In this document: piece by piece, positions 47,912-61,870 of the stretch
Numbering within the stretch: the first letter of the stretch is position 1
Layout: every line of letters starts with the position of its first letter
NCBI RefSeq assembly: GCF_964204645.1
Contig: NC_134033.1
Coordinates: forward strand, 13,332,155-13,396,154
Length of the DNA: 64,000 nt
Source of the DNA: Tubulanus polymorphus
Taxonomy: Eukaryota; Nemertea; Palaeonemertea; Tubulaniformes; Tubulanidae
Direction: 5' to 3'
Program-made: the position numbers and the translations under genes
The notes under the pieces: model-generated
The model's input: the letters and a program-made list of their open reading frames with translations, nothing else
What the model was told of the DNA's origin: nothing
Database searches by the model: none

Positions 47912-50900
47912 TTACGTCGCTGATGGCGGTTGTTGCTGTGACTGCGACTGTTGCGCTTGTTGTTGCTGTTGAGCGGGTCGAGGTGTCTTTAACTGCGTCA
48001 GAGTATCACTAGATGCGTTCGTTTTAAGTATATTGTTCTCGTATTCCAGTTGAGCATTCTGTTCTAATAGTTCTTTGATCTGCTCTTTAAGTACCTCCAC
48101 CTCTTCTCTGACTGCGAACATCAAATGACTTTTCACCAAATCCTAAAGTGAACAAAAGATCTGTTATATACTGGTATACATCAGCGAAATATAATTGCGT
48201 TGAATTTTTATCTAGTTCCAAGGTCAATATCCAACCTATTCGTCCTATAATCAATTTTCGAGGATGTTTTCCTGTGAGACGAGAAAAGTATGGCACAAAA
48301 TATATCTGACTATGGGAACATGACATATCAAATGGTTACACCATTTTCATTGTACTGAATGAATGAAACTCAGGTATATTAAGAAAAGAAGACCGGTAAT
48401 TAGATTGCAGAACTTTACACAGTACCATGACCTTGAATTTTTCAAATGTTCTTATCGCATGCTATACACATAGACATATACATGTATGGATGAGCGATTG
48501 TGCCCGATGAGATGAGCACAAATTGGAAATAAACATGTGACATTTTTACCATATAGTCGTTCTGTTTTAACAGCGTATAGCTTCAGGAGGATATCATATT
48601 TGTACAGCTGTCATCATAATGACTCCCTTCAGATATCCATTATGGTCCACGACCTCCAAGATTTCCTCAAGGCAAGACAAGAGGAAATCTCTTCCTAATG
48701 TTCTACCGCTAAATGGGCATCATCAAGAAGTAACTAAACTCCTGTTTCTGTACGTAAATAACTATGATATCTTTAATATGAGCAACAAATGCACCGGCAA
48801 TTTGAAAATAAGAACTCCATTTACTTTTTGATGATACCGTAGAACTCGCTTAATTCCGATGACTAGGGATCGCCCAGATTTCTTTGAATTAAGTAAAATC
48901 TGAATTATGTACAGTTAACATGGTTCCAGGTCAAACCGACCAACTATTTCATTCGAAATTAAGTGAAATCCGAATTAAGCGAGTTCTACTGTAGAAAATT
49001 ATAGGCACATTTTTTTAAGACTTCAGATATTTCACAGTTAACTGCAGCCGATTTCGTCGGCCGACGAAATCGCCCAGTGTGTCCGGGTCTGTTGGCGATC
49101 AAATCGGTCATAAAATCGGCGGCGATTTCGTCCAGTGTGTCCGCGGCTTTGCTGCTGAGCTTATAAGTTGACCCAGCCGGCCGCCTATCTACCCTGTACA
49201 TTACTTTAAAAAATTATAATCAAGCTTACCATAACAGACCCGGCCGCTATAGAAATGAACTGATTACAAAATGACGTCGCAAATTATGAGAAACAAGCTA
49301 TCATTATTTAGTCTCATCTAAACTTTTTAACGATTTAGTAGAAAGATTGCACTGATTAACCGTGGCATGTACAGGACTATCATATATAGATGTAAATACT
49401 AGTAAGGATGCTTTGACTTGTCACGAACACCCTGTGGTTTATGTCTCAATTCTCCAGGCTCGTATTTACATAACGTTACTTTCTAATCATACTCCGACAA
49501 ATTCCAACATGAGCATTATTAATGTTTACTTGCATTCAATTGAAATTAATTCTGGGTTGGCCGCTGTTGATGAGGCTCCGGGGAATATTAACACGAAAAA
49601 ATCATATTTGTCATCATTATACGGTGGACCTTGTGGGAGACTAATCCATGCCCGGCATATTTTAAAAGCAAACTAATCAAACATTTTAAGGGCAATGAAT
49701 TAAACTCAAAGCATTTTTTACAGACTCGCTGAAGAGTAATTTCTAGAAAATACTTATTTTCTAAGTGGCAATATGGTAATTCCATTTTCTGGATGAATCT
49801 AGAGGCAGATCTCAGTTTAATTTTGATTTTGATGGGACAACAGGTCAGAAGTTGAAAATGGGGCATATGTACTCTACAGGGTCCGATCTAAAGGATAAAA
49901 GCCACTTGCCCGCGGGCCAAGCATATCTAAAATTTCACTTACCCTCTCAAAAATCTACTTGCCCGACACACAGGAAATCCGACTGGCGGCACAATCATCT
50001 GTTTTATCGTTTTGGAACATAAAAATGCACTGGCCAAGTGGACTAATGATAATGATAACCTCCTTGCCCTAATGAGGCTTATCCCGGGCAATCGGACAAG
50101 TGTTTAGATCGGCCCGGCATAGATATCACCCTAGAATCATTTCAAACTAGATGATACAAATAACACTAGCTAGGCTATAGAAATTAAGTTAATCCTTTTA
50201 ATCCAAATCTAAAAGAGACATGAACAGAAAGGGTTAAGTAAATATGTAGGTAGGTATTACTCACCATGGCTTGTTCAATTTTATTGTCAATAGCAACAGT
50301 ACTTGAACCACTGAAAAATATGAACGTACAGAAATATGAAACTTACACGGAGCCAAATGTGTTTAGCTTAACTAAAATCAATAGCAAATATCACGCAAAA
50401 AAATGAGCAACTCTTTTTCGTTTTCATTTTGACAGTAAATCTATTTTAGATTTTTCCACACATTAACTCGACAGTTAAACATCGAATAAAGTACACATCG
50501 CTGCGCAATAGATCAAAAAAAAAACTGTACGAACTGACAGTAATTACTAATTAAATACCGGTACATGTAAAACAACAAATACATCGAATCTAATTCAGAT
50601 CAATGAATATATACCAGTGTTTATAACGCCACGTTTTTCATCGGAGTGGCCACAAATTCTGCTCATTCCCTTCAAGTGATTACACAAAATTGAGTGAATC
50701 AGAGAAATTTCTAGGTTTAAAACGTTACAATTCATTCATTTTTCATCGAATCGCGTATTGATAAAGAAACACGTGGTCAATAGCCTTATCCGAAATTTCT
50801 GAGTTTTCCAAGTATTTGGTAAAATGTTATATATATTTTTTTGTTTTCTGTTACAGGGCCGCCATTTTCCGCCCATTTACAAATTCCCTGAGTTTTCCAT

Positions 50901-53900
50901 CACAAAATTCCAAATCCAAGGAAGCATTATCCGAATTCCCTGAGTTTTCTAGGTTTTTGGTAAAATTTGTCAAAGTTTTTTGTGATCGCCAGAGTTTTCC
51001 AGGTTTTCCAGGTCAGTGGCCACGCTGTTCTCAGTCGCAGCGCTTGAAGTGTACATAAGATCGATGATAAGGCGACGCTGACCGACACGAATGATGCGCG
51101 AATGATGCGGGAAGTACATCGATGAAAAAACTAATAACATCATGATTAACGTCTTCAACGCTAATGACCCGTCCATTAATAACAACGGCTCTTATATCGC
51201 AAACGAGTCGAGGACTACAATTGTCGATGAGGAATACCTGCTCGGTAACCGGACTGTAAACTAGTCACATACCGACGGACCTCATAACGGAAATGATGCC
51301 GATTCCTCATTAGACCCGAAGTTATTGATCGTCATTTCTCATCGACTTACGACTAAATAGAACCTAAATCTCGAACGGGCGAAGGCAGTGATTGATATTT
51401 TCGAAACGCGACCACATTCCAGAAATTGGTAACGAGCCGAATAAGACTTTCAAAGGATTCGGCTGGTGTGTGTAATATGGTACAGGAAGGTCGCTCTGTA
51501 TGTGGTGCGTTAACTAGATGGAAAAGGTTAGCACGCATCGGGGAAACCTAGTACATTAGCATAATTACACAAATCAACCGCGATCGTACAATTCAAAGCC
51601 ATTTGAAGATCGCAAGACTTAATTCAAAACGCGTAATTCACACACAATTCAAACTGAGGGTAATTGGACGCCATGTAAGCTCGGGAACTGATGAAATAAT
51701 TGACTGTGCAACAATTTCAATGAAGGAAGCGAGGATTCAGCGATAATTCGCCAGGTGTCGCTAGTGGCACTGGGTTACCGCGCTTCAATTTCCTTCCACA
51801 TTTCAATCAAACTCGAATCAACTTTTCTCATAAGCAATCTCATACGCCGAGTAAGAAAGGTAATCCTATAACCAATGAAACTCGCCGCTATCATAGAGCC
51901 AGTCAATTGATCGCTCATCACCAAAATACCTGCAATCAAGTGTCCACATCAGATCACACTCAACGCGCGGCCGCAGTCATTGATGGTTCAGCCTGATTTC
52001 ATTTCATCGACATGAACGATCATCATATAATCAATGTCGTCATACGATTTTGGAATTTAGCCCGCCAATATTTCGAGAATTCAATCTCCGACAAATGCCT
52101 TACGTTGCATGAAACCTGAGCATGTTTCAAGACGCTACTCTCTTCGAATCGGATGTCATACATTTGTAAATTTTCTGTCGAGTCAGTAGTAATAGTAGGC
52201 TATTAGTAATAGTGGGTACTAAAAAGCTTACAAAAAACCGACGACTTTGAATTGCTCTGAAGTGAAATATCGCGAATATGGATCAAAACCTCGCGTTACA
52301 ATCAATATATAGGAACATCGGTTAAAAAACACTCATACTCACATATACAGACAATGAATCATGTATTGACATGTTTTTTTTAAGTACTGCCTGCACACAT
52401 TTCGTGGAAATAAACGGTGTTTATACAGATAGAAATCTAACAGTATGCAATATGTACGAAACATGCAACTCCTCGGGCCACTTGGATGAAGTGCAAGCAC
52501 CTGAGGTGATATATTTAGTGCTGGCATAACCGAATATTTTTCCTAAACCGAACTAAAAACAAAGGAGCTCTAACCGCTACCGCGTGTGCAGTTAACTGCA
52601 ATACAGGATATGAATTGATAGCAATAAGGACGATTATAAATACGCGTATTTCAGGGATAAGGGCATCTATATCTAGGCGCGTTGGAAGCAATTTTCGATT
52701 GGCGCGGCCAATTGCCAATTTTTCCATAGGTTCTAATATTGCAACGGCGAATTTACTCCAATTTCATCAAAAATATAGTACAGAAAAAAAAAAAAAAACA
52801 TCATTCAGCAAATTATTGCCACGGCTTTCGCCAATGCAGTCGCTACGGTTACAACGCCACTGATTTCGAGGAGATCCCTTAACCCTTTCAGTGCTGGCTA
52901 ATTAATACCCTTTAGTGCTGAAGATAATTTGAAAATTCTGAAAAATTCCACCCTAGTGTGTTGAATAACGGGAATAGCACTATAGTGCGTCTACACCGCG
53001 GCGCGGTATATCGATAGTTACTAATATTTCACTATGTTTGACAGGTGCTGCCATCTTTCAAGAGAGATAATTAGTAATTACTAATTAAATCAATACACCG
53101 CAGTGCGGTGTACTAGCAAAATCCATCACTGATTCGTACACTACACTGCGGTGTAGACGCACTGAAAGGGTTAAATTTGACTTCATGTTTTAGAAATAAA
53201 GCTTCATAAGAAAACTCAATGAATGTAAATCGATCTTACGACGACGTCTAGCGAAGCAACAGTCACGTACTAACACTAGGCCTACATATTTAATGAAATT
53301 TCCTTTAATGAAAAAAAAAACCTTATCTATAAGAATAGTTGAAACGTCTGAGACATGAATTATACAGTTGCTACATTAGTCATAGCTATTCTCTCAACTC
53401 GCTACACGAGAAATACTGTGTGTTATACAAGAATTGATACGAAGATTCAGAAAAAAATTTGTAACCTGTGCCCACCCCCTCAGTACATCCGGCATATTCG
53501 CGTGGGATGCACATCTTCAATACTGAATTGATGGAAATATCTGCGAAGATTTCTCCCAGAAGAAAACTGCAAAAAGTGCCAATTCAGGACGAGAACAGCT
53601 TGAAGCGGGTTAACCCTTTCAGTGCTGACTAATTAATACCCTATAGTGCTGGAGATAATTTGAAAATTCTAAAAAATTCCGCCCTAGCGTGTTGAACAAC
53701 GGGAATACCACTATAGTGCGTCTACACTGCGGTGCGGTGTATCGTTAGTAACTAGTATTTCACTATGTTTGACACGTGCTGCCATTTTTCAAGAGGGATA
53801 ATTACTAATTACATCAATACACCGCAGTGCGGTGTACTAGCAAAATCTATCACTGATGTATACACCGCAGTGCAGTGAAGACGCACTGAGAGGGTTAAAA

Positions 53901-56900
53901 TATGACGACGTTTCAATATGGGGAAAACGAAAAATTCCACTTCACAATGGAAACACTAGAGCATCGCTGAAAAACGAACTTTTATATCGCATAGGATTCC
54001 AATCCAACTACCGCGATGGTCTGATCATTTTCAGCGTTGGATATTTACTGTAATAGATAATTTCTCGAAGCAATTTTTTCAACCGACAGCAAAAAGCAAT
54101 AGTGCGACAACGACGGCAGCTGCATCTCGTATGGAATGCATTTATGGCCATTCATAATGTATCGTATCATATTTCCGGAGAAAGGACTTATGACCATCAA
54201 TACCTGACAGCGTTTATTAACGCGAGCACGTTTTTAATATGATGACTATATTCGTTAATTGCTGCAGCGGTCCTACAAATACCCAGGGGAAATATTAACC
54301 ATATTATACGCATATATACCTTTAAGTGTTCCTTTTCATGCGTGATTATTATGTTTAGTAATCACGAACAATAGTTGAAGCAATTACTGGTGAGAATATT
54401 TTTAATATTTATGTCTAATGTTACATAATTGTTGCGCGCTACTTCACGCTCATTATACAACCGGAGTACAATTTCATTATATATACACCCAGCCATTTGT
54501 CATAGAACAAAAAATTAGCTTTATATTACGTAAAGACTTAAAATGGTTTATGGCAAGTTTATAAACAGCAACAAACAATATTACCTAAGATAAAAAACAG
54601 TCTGAAGACCGTCACTGAACTCCTACCGAATTCTCCATCGAGAATCAGTTCAGATTCGGTAAAATAGATTTTAACATTTAAAACTTCATTTCCTGAAAAA
54701 GGTAATTTGCGCGATGTTCCTAAAAGCTTATGGCTCGCGCTCGAGTCAATACGTAAATGCACAATCAACTGCTTTCATCCGAATTGCTTGTTAGACAAAG
54801 TGTTTTTATTGATATATTGATCTTCGCCGATACTCTCTCTCTTCTTTTCTTTTACGAATCGAGTAAAATAAGATAACTTCAATAGGGACATGATGTTGCA
54901 ACTTCTTAAATGAACTACAAACAAGTGTAAGTCCTTTTATAAGTTGTCCCCAAGCAAGATTTGCTGGACCTGTATAGTGTAAAAGTCGCGAGTGGACTAA
55001 AAAGGCACTAAAAGAAAATGTGATGGATCCTCCCCTGACTACAGAGCATTGTATCGTATCCTGTTGTATTGATATCTGCACAGGTAGAAATTAGTATCAG
55101 CTATAAACAGGCCAAAAGTGACATCTTGAACAGGTTTATTTTTTTCAACAAGATCAGCCACACATTATTTCCACTGACACAGCTGAGCCACCATGAGCAC
55201 ATAAAATGGAGGCTTCAGTTTGAAATCTATATCACCATGTTCTTCTCACACGCTAGACATTTTCCCCAAACGTGCCTTCATTTCTTTGAAAAAATATTTT
55301 CTAGTTAATTTTATGGGCAGCTCCTACACGCACCAGTAGATCCGATGTAGATTTAAGCCTAGCGCACATCGACACTGCGATTCGAGACTAGTTGCCAGGC
55401 AGTTTTCGGCGCATGAGAGGAACTGGCTGGATACGATCAGTTGCTTGAATGTGTCGATGTGAGCGAGCTTACGATTGGTAAGCGTCGATCTATCTCCAGT
55501 TCCAGCCAGTTGCCCATGTTCTACTTTTGAGCAACTGGTTGTACTCAATCGCAGTCATATCCGTCGATGTGCGCGCTCTGGATTTCGACGACCGACACGC
55601 GCCATGCAGTTGCTGCAACTGACCGGTTGTAACTAGATTTCGATGTGCGCGGGATAATCGTTCGGTAGCAAGTAGTTGTCTCCAATCGCAGTGTCGATGT
55701 GCGCTAGGCTTTAGACTCTAGCACATGGGTGGATTCAGAGAGTTCAAATGTGCCATCCAAAAAATCAGGAAAAATGTTTTTTTGCAAAAGAGGCATTTTT
55801 TTCCAAGAAATAGGGAGAATAGGCCAGAACAGCCCATTCATTGTCCCAGAATTTTTGAAGATTTTCTGGGACCAAGATCTTGTGTGTTTTGCGCCTACGT
55901 TGGTCACATGGCCAAATCCACCATTTCTCAATCGTGTACCCATTCAGATTTTCAGGTCCACTCTTTCAAAATATCCAAGAACCGGCGTTGCAGAAGAAAT
56001 ATAACTGAAAACTCATTTTTTGACGATTGCTATCGTCGTGAAAAGTAAATAAAGACGAAACCCGACTGATTTACATTTAGGTGGAGTGAAATGTCAATTA
56101 TCCCTATGGGAAAAATATTCAAGATATGTTTCGTTAGAAGAACTTGAGATGATCAGACACTTCTGAACTGGATCAAGAGATGCCACGGAGAATCTAAATC
56201 ACACACTCTTTTAGACCTCTCTGACAGAACGCTCTACGCCGCCGTGAACAACCCTCTTCAGTCAACATTTATGTCAGTCAAGGATCCGACGTTTTAAATG
56301 AGATAGCAAGACATTTATTATTCTCAACAAATTGATATGAATTTCTTCCTATGAAAAGTTTTTGTTTCATTATTTTGTTCGAACCGTAATCGATGGCGTC
56401 ATACACGTGTGAGGCTCATTAATTATAGCATCTGTTTTAAACACTGCCTAATAATTAATAATCGCTAATAAAAATTCTAGCCGGAAAATATGCAATACAT
56501 GCATCACCTGATATCTATAAAAGGTCAACAAATTCCTGCAATGCGTCATGTGCACTATTGAAAAAATATCTATGTGACTGAAGTGATGAGATGACAGCCA
56601 GGAGTGAGTCATCCTCTCCCGGCATGGATTCGAACCTGATGGCATCGCTACACTCAGCCATGGCACGGACCCTGCCACAGTAAGAATGGGTGCGCAGCTT
56701 TGCCGCGCAAAAACTTGTGGCACCAATCAGATTGCTCGTTGTATAATCGCTGAGGTAAATTTGATGGATAAACTATAAATGATAAACTATTACATATGAA
56801 TAACCAGCGCTAAAATAAAACAGGATGTCGGATTCGCTAATAATGACATCAAGCTGCACACTCGGTCTAGAATGGCAGGGTCTCAGTGCCGTGGTGAATC

Positions 56901-58929
56901 TATATGCCATCAGGTTCGAATCCCAGCAAGAAGCTAACTTTCGAGCCTCGGCGCAGTTAAAAACTGAATAAGATAAACTTATATAAGTTTAACTTAGATA
57001 AACTTAAAAAAATATAGTTCTCACCATGACAGACAACTGATTTTCAAACCTAGCGGAATAATTTGCCGAGCCAAAAAATGATACAATTTTACCGGAGAAA
57101 GAAACGTGTTTTGCGCAATACAGGACGAGATAGCTCAGCCTTATGAACAATCAACTCTCTGCACGCTTAATTCAGGTCAACATTTTTAATGAAAAATTCC
57201 AATTTAAACTCGAATATCTACGTCAGAAACGTCAGAAACCGGAGATACTATTTTTCGTCATATAAATTGATACTGGGGGTAATAATATGGGATCAGATTG
57301 TTGTTGCTACGCGACTGCAGGAAACTAAAATATAGGGCGTACACCTGTTGAAACAATGGTTGTCGCCTTTTCTAATGTGTTATACGCGCTATTTAGATCA
57401 ATAAATTTAACAATATCAACAATTATATTTTTATTTCAAAAGATATAATGATTATTCAATCGGTAGCAGTTGAAATAACGAGGGCTAAGTTGTAAACGAG
57501 AATGGTTGGGAGGGAGAGGAGAGATGTAGTCACGGGGAACGAACTCCTGACTTCCCTTCGAGGTTGCCCTTTTCAACAGAGATTTTTAAAACCTATTTAT
57601 TTGACACTCATCCTCTTAGAAATTGAATCTTTTTTGGGTTTATTTCTACAAAAATTTCTAATACCAAGGGAGGGACCCCGCTAATGACCATTGATGGCAG
57701 CTCTATCTGAAAAATGCCCTTCTTTTCTTCTAGACCCCGGCCTCCTGAATGTCCTAGATCTGCCCCTGCTGTATGCTATTGCCGATAAGAAATTTTGTCA
57801 CCTCAAAACAGTTATATTTCGAACTATTGGTTGAAAGTGAAATCAAATAACAATGCAGAGAACAGCTGCAGAATTCAAATTACAAAGTAAATATCAATTT
57901 ACATCAATCGTCACTCGACCTAACTAAACTTATAGTAAAACATGAATATGCATTTTCAGACATAAGACCACAATGAGGTCGAGTAGCTTCAAAATGTATA
58001 GGACAGGACCCCAAAAATGGTACCTAGAGTGAAAAGGGTCCCCCATAAAAGTTGCCATTGTTCAGCAAATTGATGATGAACTAAGGGATTCCCTGTACTT
58101 TTTTGTTTGGAGTAAGAGTACAAAACACGGTGGGGGATTCCCTTCAATATACTGGCACACCTGTACTGGGATACCCCTCCTTTCTAAAGGTTTGATTATT
58201 TTTAAAAAGTTAGGTTGGGTACGTGGGCCGAAAAGCACTTCAATGCGTAGCTAAGATGCTGGCCTATGAGCCATAAGCAGGATTTCCCCTGAATTTACGC
58301 ACTTATATATGAACTAAACGCTCGAATTTCTTGTTTTTACCACAGGATATATAGATGATGATTTCGAAATAGTGGAGCCGAGCTCTTTATTGTACAGTTA
58401 TTTGTTCGATGGGATAAAAACATAAGAATGATGATTCACACGCATTCTTCAGGTCCGCCGCATTAACATACCTTTGTAGTTTTAACAAGGTGAAGTTACA
58501 CGCTGCTAACAGCACTGCCGGATCAAGAGACATTAGTAAATCCTGTAGGTTTATAGTCATCGTTGACTGTACGGGCACGGCTGCAGATGGAAGCTTTATA
58601 ATCGACGACTGAGGACTCGGTCCCATCGACGTTGTCACCGTTTTCGACACAGTTTGATTATTTTTCGTAATCGGCGAGGTCACCGCTGCCGGATTAGAGG
58701 TAAGATTAGCACCAATAGTTTGATGGTTTAAAGTCGCGGAAGTCGTAGCGACTTGAGGAGACGCGGGGGGATGTTGTTCGGATACCATTTTGGTCGCGGC
58801 GCTATTGACCACTAATCTGTGGTTGTCGTCGTTGGAAGGAGAACTATCGGATGTTTTCTGGTCGCCATTCATCTGTTGCACGGCCGCCGTTGATGGAGTC
58901 TGTTTTAAATCGGATAATGATTGGTACAT
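47912..58929 (-). CDS. TSC22D: TSC22-domain transcription regulator (bunched-like)
   Basis: Leucine-zipper regulator of the TSC22/GILZ/bunched family (growth and stress control). Exons (-): 58929-58472, 50310-50265 and 48142-47912 (735 nt, 244 residues). Residues 1-152 are serine/threonine-rich and of low complexity. The middle exon gives [15 protein letters not shown] and the last [20 protein letters not shown] then [20 protein letters not shown], i.e. the TSC box and zipper, followed by a glutamine-rich end (AQQQQQAQQ...). The first donor (AAAG|GTATGT, phase 2) joins the middle exon as LKLQS-GSSTV, matching family spacing. The ATG at 58929 is the first in frame after a possible acceptor, so a longer N-terminus is possible. 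Intron 1 is 8.2 kb and full of repeats. Confidence 0.93.
48837..48991. mobile_element. pogo/Tigger-like mini-element, second family
   Basis: The left end CCGTAGAACTCGCTTAATTC and the complement of the right end CAGTAGAACTCGCTTAATTC differ at one base. Both sides are flanked by TA. Length 155 bp, non-coding, in TSC22 intron 2. Confidence 0.78.
49151..49320 (+). repeat. SINE-like dispersed repeat, copy E
   Basis: TGCTGAGCTTATAAGTTGAC, then GCCGCCTATCTACCCTGTAC, CTATAGAAATGAACTGAT and AATTATGAGAAACAAGCTAT. Just to its left, about 49060-49145, a GC-rich word (cgatttcgtc...cagtgtgtccg) occurs twice in tandem. Confidence 0.72.
50780..51025. repeat. Repeat built from a gagttttcca motif
   Basis: Variants of tgagttttccaagtatttggtaaaat recur about five times in a row, in TSC22 intron 1. 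Such arrays are common inside non-autonomous DNA transposons; no reliable termini were found. Confidence 0.5.
52883..53170. mobile_element. piggyBac-like mini-element, copy 1
   Basis: The termini CCCTTTCAGTGC and GCACTGAAAGGG are exact inverted repeats flanked on both sides by TTAA, the piggyBac target site. The interior has a second set of palindromes (acaccgcagtgcggtgt). Non-coding, 288 bp, in TSC22 intron 1. Confidence 0.85.
53614..53894. mobile_element. piggyBac-like mini-element, copy 2
   Basis: A second copy in the same orientation, 443 bp to the right of copy 1. It shares the termini (one change at the right end), the TTAA flanks and most internal sequence. Length 281 bp. Confidence 0.85.
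55356..55710. mobile_element. PIF/Harbinger-like mini-element
   Basis: Perfect 27-bp terminal inverted repeats begin AGCCTAGCGCACATCGACAC. The element is flanked by TTA on both sides (55353-55355 and 55711-55713), the 3-bp target duplication of PIF/Harbinger transposons. Internal cgatgtgcgc and cagttgc words repeat. Length 355 bp, non-coding. Perfect ends suggest recent movement. Confidence 0.85.
56600..56940. repeat. Inverted pair of tRNA-derived SINE fragments
   Basis: The minus strand of about 56618-56700 and the plus strand of about 56870-56935 share tggcagggtc...atgccatcaggttcgaatcc, which includes a perfect polymerase III B box. The two copies point away from each other. In TSC22 intron 1. 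Confidence 0.55.
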
Positions 58930-61689
58930 CGAGGAGATCTCATTAAAAACACGCTTCAATTCATAATATAATCATCCACGCGGTACAAAAAACAGAATCC
59001 GTTTTTATCCGTTAACAACAAGTCCTGACATGAAAAAATTTGTTTTGATAATTGTCCGCTTTTCGGCACAGCTATCTTTCAACCCTGATCGACTTCGACC
59101 TAAAACAGTTAATTCGTAATGAAATAATATCAAATCCAGGAAATTCATTTAATACTCCGCATCCGATATGAATAGGAAACTTTCTACGTAAACAGCTGCG
59201 CGAAACTATTTCCAAATACATAGAACGGGTCAATAACTAAATCTGCAGACAACTCTTTACCGCTATTAACAGGTCAATGGCCGCCTGTGGTAGCTGACAC
59301 AATTTCCCCTCGTATAAATAGGTAAGGTAGCGCGATGCAATCGTTATAATAACAGCTACATCAAATTACATAACGAACAATCATTTCTTCTTCTGAGAAA
59401 AAAATCAAACGTAGAACAAAAAAAAAAAATGTTGGCCAAACGGCCTAAAAATGTTTTTAGGTCGCGATAAAATGGATCCTGAGAAAAAAGTAAATTCGAT
59501 GAACTATGAATTTGAATAAGACAACGCGAACAATTTTGAGCTTTTTCGCGAATAAAAATTTACATACAATGTATGTCAAAATGTTAATGTAATCTCCTAA
59601 CTTTCAATTTAGTTAAAATGAGATATTTTTTCCCGTCAATATTGGATTTTTAAAATATTTTCTTCCTTTTCTCTCCTACTTTTTGTATGAAATAAAGTCT
59701 TCATCATTATTACTTGCATTGCATATGATTAAATTCTTTTGACTTCAATTTCTACTTTCCAATCAACATTTGCAAATGGCCGCCTTTACAGATAATAAAC
59801 AAATCGACTGATCACTTTGTTAATTTACACTAAAACTCAAGCCAAACATGTTCACAACAACTTGATATGAAATGCAAATAAACCATTTCAATAAACGCTT
59901 CGACTGGTTTTATAAACAGAATTAGAATTCAACGCGTCCACATTTTACCGAAAAATGTCCATCATATCTCTTCATGTAGACCGTAAATATGTGGGTTATA
60001 TCTACTTGACATGATTCCCAGTGTTATCCAATACCCAACACTAAACAACTCTTGATTTCATTTTTACGCATTATGGGGCACATGTTATTAATCAAAAATA
60101 ATACTTTAATAGATAATTTTTAAGATACTCTTTCATTATAGAACATTTTATCTCTAGATGAATTATTGCGGGATTTCTGATATATTTAACCTTTTCATTC
60201 ACGAACTTTACACAGATATCAAATGTATCTTTTCGACTTATATAATGACCATAAATTTCGATAGCCATCCTTTCTGAAAAAACCTTAAATATTCTGAAAT
60301 TTAAACCATTTTCCAATCATTGAGAAGCAAAATTCGCAAAAAAGGGAACAACATTAGTCAGTCATCAATATACGACAGTAAAAATACGTGATTGAGTGCA
60401 ATCTCCTTGACTCATATACATATATATATATATCCATAGAAATAATTCAAACTGATATGAGTAACAGTAATAATAATCCTTAATGCCAGGTTCAACTGAG
60501 TGTATTTAAATCTGAATACATAATATAAAGTTTCTACTAACTCAAATTTCTACTTTTTCAATCCGAACGTTCGAATTTTAATCATTAATTGAATGATAGA
60601 AATTTTCTATAAAAATGTTCTCTTTAATTCGAGATATCTCCATTTACGTCTACGGCAGTCAAATGACAAGTCGTCGTCATCGTGCGCGGCGTGCATCGAG
60701 TAAAAAAAAAACCGAGAGATGAGAGAAAATGTGAACTGACAACTCAATAAATGTCACGCAATCGGATCCATTTTACCGAGGCTTTCATGGAGTAACACCT
60801 GGGGTACGCAAAGTGGTTTGACGAGAAATTCGACGAGCGTCGCCGCGAAAAAGTCAAAGGCCGTCGAGATTTATCCTCCATCATTCTAGTTTTAATAACT
60901 GCCGAAATAATTCATAAGAATTCTTGACCATGCCTCGGACATGGCCAACTCGGACTAGACTGAAATCATTTCTCAGTTTTTCCTAACATTTTTTTGACTA
61001 ACTCTGACTAGAAATAAATCATTTTCTGTCTTCCTAACGTATTTCCTTATCCTTAATTCAGACTTCGCTTACCTCAGACAGATTTCGCCGGTTTGTCAGA
61101 ATTAGGCGAGATCTACCGTAACATTAAGCAATTGTAAAGATCGCCCGGCGGCGGGGTAAAGGTATGTCGCCGCACGTAATAACTCCTCAATCTGTAACCA
61201 ATCAGAAACTACTGCAAATACATCGGCAATAGAAGCAATGGATGCAATACCGTCTTAAGAAGCTGCCAATGATTGGATTCCGATGGCCAATACGGCAATA
61301 TAGTATAACCATTCAATTCGACACGCGAATCTCCTTGTTACCAACATTATTATTTCCTGACATGGAAATTGTTGAATCGCATACGTGAGCTGATGATCTA
61401 CGACGACATGAATCACAATCTCTACGTCGTCGTCGTTGTACGTCCATCTGATTTCAGCACATTCTTCTCAATTCAACAACTTACCATTAAACAAGAAAAC
61501 TCAACTCGAAAGTTAAACGACGCCTTGAAAATTGACACATATATCGCTTTATATTGTCGACAATGAATAATATAATAATGATATATTATGAATTATCTAA
61601 TATTAAAGATTTTTTGAATTTGAGTATATCCATAATTGTATTGAATTGCACATCTTCGGGAAGAAGTTATTCGGCCAACTAAAATTAGG

Positions 61690-61870
61690 CCTAATAAAAC
61701 AAGAGTTATGAAATATGTCTAATTACAAAATAAATGCCAAAATTCAGTTTTAGTTGTAATTTTGAAACGCCGATATTGATGACATAGACTCACTCAGAAC
61801 CCCTTAAATAACGCAAAGTAGTTATAAACATTATTGTAAAGGTTTTTACCGCGTCAAAAAATCCTGCCTC
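61690..61870 (+). repeat. Dispersed repeat, left copy
   Basis: Shares with 63430-63625 the words gccaaaattca, gatattgatgac or tatattgatgacgta, cagaacccc/cgttTAAATAACGCA, attgtaa(a/c)ggtttttac and gcgtcaaaaaa. The copies have the same orientation, are diverged, and are non-coding. Confidence 0.6.

Noticed and set aside
55725-56048. Overlapping plus and minus frames around 55.7-56.0 kb
   Set aside because: Frames of 79-107 codons occur in three registers at once with no recognised motif; typical of chance or repeat-derived sequence.
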